Source: Nitzschia sp. DOCU1
Lineage: Eukaryota > Bacillariophyta > Bacillariophyceae > Bacillariales > Bacillariaceae
Reading direction: 5' to 3'
NCBI GenBank assembly: GCA_951394045.1
Contig: OX596001.1
Location: 1-64,000 of the forward strand
Length of the DNA stretch: 64,000 nucleotides
The translations under genes were made by a program, and so were the position numbers. The notes beneath the pieces were generated by a model. That model did no database searches and had not been told where the DNA came from. It saw nothing but the letters and a program-made list of their open reading frames with translations. Below are positions 52,101 through 62,135 of this stretch, one piece after another. Every line of letters starts with the position of its first letter. Positions within the stretch are counted from its first letter, which is position 1.

Positions 52101-55100
52101 ACTGCCTTTTGGACAGATCACCATACTCTATCTCGCCATGGAGTTGCTTCCATTCGAACTCATGCTTGTGTGCGAATCAACGATCCTTCTTTGTTAACTT
52201 CAACAGACAGCCGTTACCATTTCTTTTCTATGGACACTTTGATCAATCTTGGACTACGTGGTAATGATTCTCGGTTGTTGCTTCACAGAGGATTTGCGGA
52301 AAGCCAAGGAAAGAACGAAGGGATTGCTTTTAGAGTTCAAGACGGCACAGAAGAATTGTATGACGACAACGTTGATAATCATTCCAATGTCCACAAGCTG
52401 TCCCGATTGTGCGAGGAAGATCCTGGTCATTTTTTCTACACTCAAAGCTGCAACAGTCAAACTGCTAAAGCTTTGGGCATCCTTCGCAAATGGATCACTA
52501 GCGATGTTGCTGTGAACAAAATTGCAGATGCTTACAATCTCTCACGAGAGGAGGCTACCAACATCCTTCGAATCTCTGCTGCTCCATTCGTACAGTCCAC
52601 TTGGAATGTTTTCATTGACATCTGGATGGACTACATCATCAACAGCCCTGAAGAGCCGCTAGGTAAAATAGATTGGGCATGGATGCGCAAGGAATTCCAA
52701 GACAAAACTGGAAATGTCAGTCACATTCATTGCATCTTGAAAACTTGCTATGATGCTTCGACATCTGAGGGACGCCAACAGATCCTGGATAAGATCCGAG
52801 GAGCATTGGCAGATTTGGTAAGATTTGAAGAAATTGAGTCCTTGATTGCACAGGGAGTTCTACCACCCGATGAACCCCTCCAGTGCCTCATTGAAGTTCT
52901 GCAACAAGCCATTAAGTTTTTAACGCATCAGTGTGGCCCAAGATGTCAAATCGTGAAAAAAGATGAGAATGGGAAAGACTATTTCCTTTGCAAAAGGCCA
53001 TACAATTGGTTACTCTCTTCCAATCCTGGGGTGCACACTATGGAAGAAGTTTTTGTATGCCACAGCACAAACAGCCTCGAGATACTTAAAAAGTTGGGTT
53101 TCGCTTCCACACATGAAGCAAGTGGAGACATTCGAATTACTCATCCTCAGCTGCAAATGATGCGGCATGTACCCAAATGCTCCAAGGGTGACAATAAGTT
53201 CTCGCCTACGAATGGAAGTATATTTGTTAGGTACCCATCGGCTTCAAACTTACAATATGTCAGTGGGCATTGTCTATCATCTTATCTCAGCTCTTACATT
53301 GCCGAAGTTGATCGAGTTGCTCTTGTGCACATTAAACCGCCTTCTGCAAAAGAACCATCTCAACTTCGAGGCCAACTGGAATCTTTGAACAACACAAAAA
53401 TCAGAAGTGTCAAAAGACACCATGAACTTCGCTTGGGTAAGCGGAAAGTTAAAGTACCGGTGGGTCGTCCTGTCACTCAAATGGAAGCTTTAACTGTGAT
53501 CAAGGGGGAGCCTCTCGTCCGATCTACAAGATTTTTTATTCATGTTCCTACTTGTCCAAGAGAGTTTAGGGGTGCTGCTGATGCTCCCTACCTGAAGACC
53601 AATTGCAGACCACAAGATCTCCAAGCTGTTCTAGCAGTTACTGGCCAAGCTGCTCGCCAAAGGAAGCATTTCCCCCCCCTTCGTCTATTCACAGAATACC
53701 AATTGATGGTTATCCGAGATGAATTACGAGCACCTCTGAAGACAGATATTGTGACGCATTTTTCAATGAGACCTCCTGAACTTCTTTTTGTGGATAATTG
53801 TATGGATTTTGTTCGATGGTTCAAGAGAGGAAGCGTATGTCCTTTGTTTGATCCTGCCAAAGCCCTTGTATTCCTGAACAAAACACTTGATGTTGATGAA
53901 GAGAAGTCTATGTGGTTAGACGGATTCAACTACCAGGTTAGAATTCGCCATGCTGCTCTTCCTTCAGTATACAACTTTGCAAAAGAAAGACTTCGCCAAT
54001 CCCACTCTTCATCTCAACGCCGTCCAACTCCTGGTACAATGAGGCTGTTGGAAAAACTTGTATGGATGTCAGAAGGATGCCCCGCCAGCTTGCAGTTCGT
54101 CTGCACAAGACAAACCCGCGAAGAATTGCAATCTTTAGCTGCACGATTCCTTACGGACGCGAACATTTCAAAAGTGCCAATCGTTTGGTGGACTCCTGTG
54201 CGACCTCGAAGAAGAACAGCTTTCTTAGTACAAATTCTACTGTGTATGGGCAATTTCGAAACAGAATATCAGCTTATGCTGCAAGGAAATATGCAAGCTT
54301 CCTTTATCGAGGCCGGTTTGCTAGATACAGCAGACCCACAAAGATCCCTCCACAAAGTGATGTCGACATACGTCTTGCGCCATTTACGAGTTCAACCTGG
54401 AAGTGCCTTTCAATTCGACCGCGATTTGACAGAAGCTTACAACCTGCTGCAAGATACCTTCTTCCCCTCGAACCAAATGGAACGCACAACCCCCGTGTTA
54501 GGCACGCCACCGGTGTTGTATTCTAGCATCATTCGGGACACGAAAACAACCGTCACCAATTATCTGAGAACACGCAGAGAAGAATTCATTACTGCGATCT
54601 ATGGAGAAATGCGAAATTGCGGACTCCTTCACGTTGTTCCAGATCCAAAAGCAGTGATGGAAGCAAGGATTACTCCCATTGAGGAACAAGATCTTGATAG
54701 ATTCTTCCCCCCTCCCAAAAATCCAAATCAATCAGAAGCTTCTCATGAGGAACAAACTGCCATTATGATGGAAGTGAAGAAAAGTGTTTATGCATACTTA
54801 ACTGGATCTCAACGACATAAGAACTTCGTCTTCGTTGGAGGACCAGGAGTTGGAAAGACCACAGTTACAACTTTTTGTTCCTTGTATTGTCTGGGGCTGG
54901 GTCTCAATGGGATTTCGACAAGTGTTGTTGCTGATCGTTCTAAACAGCTCGGTGGGCTTCATTTCCACAGTCTTATCAAGATGCCCGCTCGATCCGACGG
55001 GTTTTCCCCAGGAAGACTTGCTGAACTAGCTCTCCAAGCAATTTTCCGTCATCCAGAAGTTGTTGAATTCATGCGACGTCAGGATTTCATGGTCTTTGAC

Positions 55101-56702
55101 GAATTTGGTCTTTATCCTGCTGAGTATGTTGCCATTAGCGACATTGTTTATCGCTACATTCGGGGCAGTTCATTGTTCATGGGCGGTTTACTTTTGTTTG
55201 CTACAAAAGATCATTTACAGTTGCTTCCTTTTTGAGGAACTCCTGTGCTTCTTTCCCTTTACATAGTAACAGACTTCTGTTTCTTCCGGTTGGAAGAATC
55301 AGTGAGAGCATGGAACGATCCTATCTTACAAGAGATTATCAGCCTGACTCGAACAATCCAATGGACAGCTGAGAAAAAAGATCGTCTGAAAGATCTATTG
55401 GGAACCCACCTGAACTTTGTTGATACATTCGAAGATTCCTCTATACCCCCTGATGCTGTTTATGTTTTTGGAAGGAAAGAACCATGCCGCGCCGCAGAAA
55501 ACATCATGCTAGAGAAAATGAAAGTACTATATGCAGGTCTCTTCAAAACTGCCATTTCTTCCGATGAAGAGTCCACCACAGGTGGAAATTGGCACCCAGC
55601 CAGCGAAGGGAGCAGCCGTTATCTCGACCGACGACTAAAACAAAGACGAAGCTTGGTGTTCTATCCATATGCTAAGTTTGAGTTCACTCAAGTGATCAAA
55701 GGAAAATTCAACCAAGGGCAACTGGCACTGTTGTTGGAGATTCCATCCGACAATACTCTTCAGCAGAAAGCCCCAGTCAGAGTATTTGCAGCTCCAAGTG
55801 GAGTGAAGTATTTTCCATGCCCTGAAGATTGCAACCGTGATTGGTTGTTAGAGAATGATTGGTACGAAACTACCGTCCCTTTGAAAACGTCCCCTGTCGA
55901 ACAGATTGCTAAAGGGGTTCAAGCTCGTCGCACTCAGTACCCATTGAAGCCCAGAGTTTCTAGCACTATTCATTCATGCATGGGTGCAACCTTATCATCC
56001 ATTGTATCAGCAGTTGTCCCTTTGCCAAGCATGCCCTACAACTTTTCACTATGGGAAGCTGCACAAGTTGTAGTACTCCTGAGTCGAACTCGAACTGCAG
56101 ATGGAATCTATTTTGTTGGAAACAAACAAAATACGATCCAGCATCTGGTGGAAGTCCTTTCTGGCCAACAATACCGGTATCTCCGTTTCATTTCTTCCCT
56201 TTTGGACAAACTCTGTTCTGAAGGAAGCAACCACGTGACCGAGATTCTTCCTCCCCCAACGCGATTCCGCCCACGAGATGCCGAATTGCCCCGATCTGCT
56301 GCCGTATACCTACTTGTCAGCACAAAGAAACCATACTTCGAGTACATTGGAGAAACATCCCATCTCGTGCAGCGTCTGGAAGAACACAACAGTCTCAAAG
56401 GTCCTACTACCACAGCTCACGCCGACCTACTTCCTTTTGCCATCCATGCTTATGTGATAGGGTTTGCGAATAAGGGTGAACGCCTTCGGTTTGAGGCTGA
56501 ATGGAAATTGAACAACAGACGACAGTCCAACGTTGCACTTACCAACAATGGCCGTATACAAATTGCTCTTGACATGATTACCAACAATGGCCGTATACAA
56601 ATTGCTCTTGACATGATCTCGAAACACAACATGACAAATAAAACTTCTGGTTCCCCTCCTTTACGTCTGGTCCAATGTGGAACCATTGAAATTGCATCGT
56701 GA
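49182..56702 (+). CDS. Giant accessory gene B: Pif1-type helicase fused to GIY-YIG nuclease, one in-frame stop
   Basis: One exon of about 2,506 codons from ATG 49182, open throughout except a single TGA at 55233-55235 (codon 2018). Cys-rich modules come first: FCSNCKRR ... LCPEC, then VRCPWGCGAYLH and CCCDG. A MRPPELLFVDN stretch recalls the region between Rep and helicase in Helitrons, but no HUH nuclease is seen. Helicase motifs are Walker A GGPGVGKTT (residue about 1886), VFDEFG, HLQLLPF just before the stop, and after it TIHSCMGATLSS and VVLLSRT. A GIY-YIG domain follows at about 2370-2440 (AVYLLVS, EYIGETSHLVQRLEEHN, RFEAEWKLNN), with the Arg and Glu expected for catalysis and closest in look to SLX1. 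Such an enzyme could unwind and cut DNA. Stopped at TGA it would lack half the helicase and the nuclease. Confidence 0.82.
56541..56618 (+). repeat. 39-bp exact tandem duplication in gene B
   Basis: Two 39-bp copies (56541-56579 and 56580-56618) encode TNNGRIQIALDMI twice, right after the GIY-YIG domain. The copies are identical at all visible positions, so the duplication is recent. It keeps the frame. Confidence 0.95.
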
Positions 56703-57649
56703 CAACTGTCATATGACCTCAACTTTTACATTTAACCTAACAACTTCCTTTTATATAGTTCCATAGCAAACATAGAAAGAGAATAATGCCTAGCAAGAAA
56801 ATGACAATCAGCAAACACCCAGCAGTGATCAGACAAACTTACATGAACAAACTACTGCCGGTGGAATCACGAACCTCAATTGTCAGACAACACGACAAAA
56901 CTAACACACTGGCGGTGTCGCTTGGTGCAGGAACGACACACCTCACGTGTCAGACAACGTAAGAAACAGACGCCTTTCCGTCTTCCTAAATCAACGACAC
57001 ACCCAGTATTCAGACAAAGTTACAACCACGAAAATGTCTTGGCGGTGGAATCACGAACCTCAATTGTCAGACAACACGACAAAACTAACACACTGGCGGT
57101 GTCGCTTGGTGCAGGAACGACACACCTCACGTGTCAGACAACGTAAGAAACAGACGCCTTTCGTCCTGTCCGTCTTCCTAAATGAACGACACACCCAGTA
57201 TTCAGACAAAGTTACAACCACGAAAATGTCTTGGCGGTGGAATCACGAACCTCAATTGTCAGACAACACGACAAAACTAACACACTGGCGGTGTCGCTTG
57301 GTGCGGGAACAATACACCTCACGTGTCAGACAACATGAGGAACAGACGCCTTTCGTCCTGTCCGTCTTCCTAAATCCATGACACACCCAGATTTCAGACA
57401 AAATTACAACCACGAAAATGTCTTTTTCTACGACTAAAATATCTATGACCATGCCTGGTCTCACAATCTTCTACGAGCTATATCTTTCAAGAGGTTGGCT
57501 TTATGATGACTGTTCTCTACCTACAAATCACACAGTCAGTCCTTCATAACAATTTTCTGACTGAAACCACACGTTAATATTCACGAGCAAATCTGCTCGG
57601 GCAAAATTGCTTTTGAACGCCAAGATACTTTTCTGTTCCAAACTCCACC
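56703..57649. repeat. 3' flank with ~184-192-bp satellite, about 3 copies
   Basis: An array runs from about 56813 to 57430. The shared 'acctcaattgtcagacaacacg' block recurs with 'tgtcag' at 56881, 57065 and 57257, periods of 184 and 192 bp; the first unit is partial and the last diverged. Units contain GTCAGACAAC and ATTCAGACAAA, i.e. CAGACAA recurs several times per unit. The array sits 110 bp after gene B, mirroring the 181-bp satellite before gene A, but I see no shared sequence between them. Positions 57431-57649 hold no gene and presumably the promoter of the next gene. Confidence 0.85.
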
Positions 57650-58723
57650 ATGCGTTTTCCAACTGAAATAAAAGACCTTGTGAAGGAATTTGTCGCAGAT
57701 GACATCGCCTATATCATCCTGCACAATGAGAGTGTAGAGGGAATAACCATCGACGTCAGAAACGACTTCGAGAGATGGTTAGCGTTCGTATCTTCTGAAC
57801 CCGACAGTGTACGAATTGTCGAACACATCACATTCTTTGCTGAGCGCACTGGCAACAATCTACTTTCTTTCAGAGACGACTACAAACGCAGAGTATGGCA
57901 ACTCCTCCAATACTTGCCACAAGTAGAAGATGTACGCTTTCAAGATGATTTCGCGGAGTACGAATCGGAGTGTGGTGCATTGTTGGAGCGGCTTGGAAAC
58001 AAACTACGAGTGCTGACGATGGATTCTACCTACCTTCCAACTGGTATGGTGCCGCAAACATTCTACACGTTGGTGAATCTCCAAGAATTAGTCATTCAGA
58101 ACTCGGAGACCTACGGTACTGGATTCTATTCAAATGCGTTTTCGTCGCCGAACCTACCAAATCTGAAGAATTTGATAATGAGATATTCCTCTATGCGTCC
58201 TCTGCAAGCCTGGGAAGAGGGCATGGAAGAACTCGCCAATACGCAACGTGTGAGGCCAACCTTGGAGATGTTAGTGTGGGACCACCTGGATTGCGTATCT
58301 TTCCCAAATGCAATGAAAGGGCACTAGAAGGCAATGCCTTCTTTGAAGAAGTTGAAAGCGCTCGTGTTCATTCAGTGCCATTCTTTGAAAGCGGCGGATT
58401 ATCGTGCACTTGGACGAGCGTTGCGTCACTGCTCCCAGCTTGAACATTTGGAGTTAGACGGTATGATGACAATTAACTCGTCACGCTACATGGATTTCAT
58501 CTTTGGAAGCTTTCGAACACTCCCGAATTTAGTATTCCTCAGTGTGGCCAAGAACGAGTTGGACTTTGTTTCTTTGAGAAAGCTTTTGGAACACATTCCG
58601 AGAAAGTTTCCTCATCTTGACGAGATCGTGATTGCAGAGAACTACATATCTTGTTCAGAAGAAAACGAACTGGTTAACTCGGTCACGAGTACTACTCCAA
58701 ACCTCACTTTTCTTTGGCGCTAA
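57650..58723 (+). pseudogene. LRR protein gene with one in-frame stop
   Basis: The frame from ATG 57650 runs 225 codons to TAG at 58325-58327 and then continues in the same frame to 58723, 357 codons in all. LRR-like cores are LVNLQELVIQNSE, LPNLKNLIMRYSS, LKKLKALVFIQCHSL, CSQLEHLELDG, LPNLVFLSVAKNEL and FPHLDEIVIAEN, as in F-box/LRR proteins. The N-terminus (FPTEIKDLVKEFVAD) may be a weak F-box-like helix. The TAG is followed by AAG, as is the TAG in gene A. It is either a recently broken gene or one read through. A protein initiating at 58334 would contain only the last repeats. Confidence 0.6.
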
Positions 58724-58811
58724 CTAACTATTCGCTTTATATAATCTTACTGCATTGCATTACTACATAGAGTACCTCATATTAGCATATATATTGCCTT
58801 CTTTTCAAAGC

Positions 58812-59400
58812 AAATCTATGCTATGCTACTCATAGATTAATATCGATTAGATCTACGTCATTAATGAGTGATCCGAGATATTGCCTCGAAGGCTTTCAGC
58901 TCGCCCTCAGTGACGGTCGGAAGGGGGTGCCGTATGATGGTGCGAGTCGAGCATGGTTCAGCCGTGGTCGCCACAAAATGTAGGAACTATTGTACAAACA
59001 TAAAGTTGAGCGGGGTCAGTCGGGTCCGTTGCGGGCGGTGCGAACGAACTGCAGCCATAAGCGGCCGTTGCGGAGGGGTTTTGCCAGGAGTTCGGGAAGT
59101 GTGATGCCACGAAACTGGAAGCGGTCCTGTGGGGCCAGACCGGCCGGGCCGAGGGCCCACTGGTGTTCAATCTGGGTGTTAAGTTCATCAGAGTCCAGCA
59201 AAGTGAGGTGGGCGTCCGAGTGGTGGAGATGATCGTTACGGAAGGTCCAAATGTCGTAGGCAAATTGCCAGATGGCTTGGATGCAATGACCGGCCCAACG
59301 ACTGCCGATACGGCGGGAATTCCAAATGGAGAAGAAGGCGTGCTGGGTAGAGCCCCAAGCTAGTGCTACAACACGGGGTAATAGTATAGCTAAGACATTC
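58812..59400 (-). mobile_element. Non-LTR-retrotransposon-like 3' remnant
   Basis: On the minus strand from about 59340 to 59016 one open frame reads SIWNSRRIGSRWAGHC, IWQFAYDIWTFRNDHLHH, LNTQIEHQWALG, GLAPQDRFQFRG, LPELLAKPLRNGRLWLQFVR, then a stop. This pattern (IW..RN..LH, then ..LP.LL....WL..V..AR) is what I associate with the C-terminal end of diatom retroelement polyproteins. Downstream (59015-58812) is an apparent 3' untranslated part, of which a second copy without the coding portion occurs at about 60388-60555. No reverse transcriptase core is present, so the copy is 5'-truncated. Confidence 0.5.
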
Positions 59401-59927
59401 GTTACAACGAAAGCATTTGCTCACAGTACGTATGTTCGTTCCATAGTATGTATGCAGTATCAATCTATGTACTATTTCAACTGCAAAGACCTTGTTCATG
59501 TTTTCCTATTTATATAGCACCTAACGTAATTGCCGCCTATTAGGTGCTTCCCGGAGGGAAGCCCCGTTAGGCGGCTACAACATACTGTACACAGACTTTC
59601 TCTGCTGCCCCGCCCTGCCTGATACGCCCTTCTCCACAGTCCCACCATTCCTTGGAACAAAAACGATTCTCCTTTCTCCAGGAATCCGACTTACCAGTCT
59701 TCAACTTCCACGTCACCATATGCCCCTTTTGATTAAAGAATCCCCCAAAGCTCTCTGTGTTACTTCTTTTTCGGCATCTACGAAGAACCCCGACAATTCC
59801 ATTATCATATCTCTTGCTTCCCATCGAGGTTTTACACAACTTCAATCCCCCATCGACACTTGTCATACATATTCGTTTCTTTCCCACACAGTCACAATAC
59901 CAAAACACTAATGATAGCTATCTCTAC
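59401..59927. other. Spacer containing an interleaved palindrome; promoter side of the H3 gene
   Basis: No gene is supported. The notable content is the compact palindromic structure at 59517-59575, listed separately. The right part (about 59580-59927) is pyrimidine-rich and leads into the histone-like gene, so it probably contains that promoter. Confidence 0.4.
59517..59575. repeat. Interleaved palindromes (pseudoknot- or cruciform-forming)
   Basis: Three perfect inverted repeats are packed in 59 bp. GCACCTAA (59517-59524) pairs with TTAGGTGC (59540-59547); GCCGCCTA (59532-59539) pairs with TAGGCGGC (59568-59575); GCTTCCC (59546-59552) pairs with GGGAAGC (59556-59562). The first two interleave, so RNA could form an H-type pseudoknot. 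Alternatively CCTAACG (59520-59526) pairs with CGTTAGG (59565-59571) to make an outer stem like that of a viral or transposon terminal hairpin. Confidence 0.7.
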
Positions 59928-60362
59928 ATGGCACGAACCAAACAAACACCTAAGAAGTTTGTGGTCGACAACAACAATGCTATACGCAACAGGCAACGTC
60001 GTGATCAACTAACAGAGATCAGCAGACAGGAACAACGAGCATTGTCAACACATACCCAACTTACCAAACGAAGGCATCGACCGGGAGCAATAGCTCTTCG
60101 TCAAGTGCGTCATTACCAACCCCCCAAATTATTAATCAAACGATTGCATTTTCAATCTTTGTTACGAACCATTGTTCGGTACCATCTCCATTGTAACCTT
60201 CGATTCACTGCATCAGCCATACTAGCACTCCAACAAGCATCTGAAGCCTACATGATACAAGTGTTCGAAGATGCAAATATGTGCGCTAAACATGGTAAAC
60301 GAGTAACTGTTATGATTAAGGACATACAACTTGCCAGGCGTATCAGGGGTGAGCGCTCATGA
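59928..60362 (+). CDS. Highly divergent histone H3 variant
   Basis: A single exon encodes 144 residues from ATG 59928, chosen because it starts [10 protein letters not shown], the H3 N-terminus with K4 and K9 kept but R8 and S10 changed. The tail between about residues 11 and 50 is unlike H3. The histone fold follows the H3 plan: [83 protein letters not shown]. Between LLRTI and LRF there is one residue more than in canonical H3, a lengthening of loop 1 also typical of centromeric H3. Replacements such as RYHLHC in that loop are extreme. It could be a centromeric-type H3, a special replacement variant, or a histone carried by a mobile element. The intact frame argues for function. Confidence 0.9.
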   Translation: MARTKQTPKKFVVDNNNAIRNRQRRDQLTEISRQEQRALSTHTQLTKRRHRPGAIALRQVRHYQPPKLLIKRLHFQSLLRTIVRYHLHCNLRFTASAILALQQASEAYMIQVFEDANMCAKHGKRVTVMIKDIQLARRIRGERS

Positions 60363-60387
60363 AAAGTACTAGGCTAGTGGTACTGCT

Positions 60388-60555
60388 ATGCTATGCTACT
60401 CATACATTAATATTGTTATAGATCTAGGCCTAATAAGGAGATCGTGAATATTGCCTCGAAGGCTTTTAACTCGCCCCCAGGGACGGTCCGAGTGCCGTAT
60501 GGTGATGCGAGCCGAGCACGGAACTGCCGTGGTCTCACAAAATATGCAGGAAGAG
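60388..60555. repeat. Second copy of the retroelement-like 3' end
   Basis: This segment aligns with 58812-58990: both contain 'ctatgctatgctactcata.attaatat', 'atattgcctcgaaggctttc/taa/gctcgccc', 'gacggtc' and 'gccgtggtc.c.acaaaat'. Similarity stops where the coding remnant would begin, as expected from strong 5' truncation. Both copies lie just downstream of a plus-strand gene (the LRR gene and the H3 gene). Confidence 0.65.
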
Positions 60556-60783
60556 CTAGTGGTACTACTACCGGTAGTACTATTCCTCTGATGCTGCTAC
60601 TCGTACGATTACTTACTACTACTGTTATTACTACTAGAAAAATAACAATTCGTGAAACTTATTCTTCTTCTATGTACTATATACTCCTACTACCCTTTTC
60701 TCACCATTCTTGTTCTTCATCGCTTTTCTCACAGCAGCTACCACCATTACCTTTTACCGACGACCATGCAAGGAGTCCCTTGG
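60556..60783. repeat. Trinucleotide-rich spacer
   Basis: The left part consists of irregular ACT/TAC-type trinucleotide runs (about 60561-60640), followed by pyrimidine-rich DNA. No gene is seen. Confidence 0.5.
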
Positions 60784-61805
60784 TCAACCCAAATTGGTAG
60801 TAGCATTATACTTTCCAAATCCAAATTCTTCCTTTGCTATTTTGCAATACGGGGGAGAGTAATGAGCTTCGACAGTAACACAGCCGCTTGAGGCGAAATC
60901 ACTGCCTGGAATTGGAGAATAAACCATCCGCATAAGCCTCGCTACATCCTCGTCCACAATACGTTGATCCCAGCGAACCATGCTCTTTGATGGAGTACGA
61001 TTGAAATCAGACGGGACAGAGTACACCGCACCAATATTCCCATATTGTCCTTCCCTGCTCTTGTTACTACTATTGAGAAACTTCATCCAGAGGAGAGGAG
61101 AGGAGAGAAGAAGATGAGTGACGACCATTGATATTATGAAAAACAAGACAACATCCTTTCATGTATTCTCCTTTCTGTGTAAGCAAACATTACCTCTGCC
61201 ATATACTCCAAGCATTTTCGCTGTTCCCTCTCTGCAACTTGTCCAGTCTCAATCCTTCTTCGTATCAAATACGTCAACTTGTACATAGCGCCATTGTTGC
61301 CTTGTTTCATTTGAACTTGATTTTCTGTTGGACTTACTCTGCGTCCAGTGGCAGCGAAGATGTGTGTGTTCCTCTTTAGTTCTTCCATTATCTTCAGTGC
61401 TTTTATATCCCTTTTATCAGGGGAAAACAAAGCCTTCATCAAAGGATCAATGAATCCTTCTCGGTTTCCATCATTGCACCAAATGATATCAATGTTTCCG
61501 AGAAGACTTTCAACAAACAATTCTGGGTGAGAACTGCGGAGGTTAACTGGAGAAGTCCCTTGGGGTACTATTTCCAATTTCATGGAATAAGTTCGATCCC
61601 TTTCTAGAAGTAAAGCATCACATTGTTTACTCTTCTTCCTCTCGCTTCCACCCTCATTACCAAAACCATCCTCCTTCTCGTCCTCCGCAAAACCAGACTG
61701 CTTCCTACTGGTGGTAGGCATCACCAGTTGCCTTTTTGCTGAGATCAAATCAGGCGACACCATTGTTGCAGAAGAGTTGTGGGGGGTATCCATTTTCACG
61801 AACAA
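60784..61805 (-). CDS. Unrecognised two-exon accessory protein
   Basis: Exons 61194-61805 and 60784-61080 join in phase 0: the donor is GAG|GTAATG, and the acceptor ATGAAG follows a long CTCCTCTCC tract. The product has 302 residues. The N-terminus is charged and disordered with ERKKSKQ, possibly a nuclear signal. The middle part has LVESLLGNIDIIWCN-like and MKALFSPDKRDIKALKIMEELKRNTHIFAATGRR segments, and the C-terminus RWDQRIVDEDVARLMRMVY. I do not recognise a domain and see no catalytic motif. It lies tail-to-tail with the H3 gene. The first exon has alternative in-frame ATGs at 61793 and further in. Confidence 0.6.
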
Positions 61806-62135
61806 AGCGTCTCACTTGCCAATTGATTAACACTATAGAACAACATTATGAGCTTCTTCGCTTCTCCAAATTTGCATCTCACCCACGCCAGGTGCTCTTT
61901 TTTCCTCAAACGTACAATACACCCCACTGTTGACAGAAAAGAGAACCCGAACCCTCCCCAAGACAACCCCATCAACTACAAACTCATAGGATATCATCCT
62001 TACCTGGAAAAATTGCTAAAACTTTACCACTCCTCTTACCGTAGCCTTTCCAAAACTATTATACTAGTACGACTATGACTTCTTCTCATAATATATTTTC
62101 ATCGTCCCTTTACATATACTATTCTTTTCACCACA
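61806..62135. other. Divergent intergenic region, nothing seen
   Basis: The region lies between the starts of the minus-strand gene at 61805 and the plus-strand gene at 62136 and presumably holds both promoters. No gene, RNA or repeat is recognised. Confidence 0.4.

Noticed and set aside
55233..55235. TGA in gene B as a selenocysteine codon
   Set aside because: The position lies just after helicase motif III, where no Cys or Sec is expected, and I see no downstream SECIS-like structure nearby.
59517..59575. HDV-like self-cleaving ribozyme
   Set aside because: The interleaved stems recall its topology, but there is no room for the P3 helix and loop between the second stem and the return strand of the first on the plus strand, and the minus strand order also does not fit.
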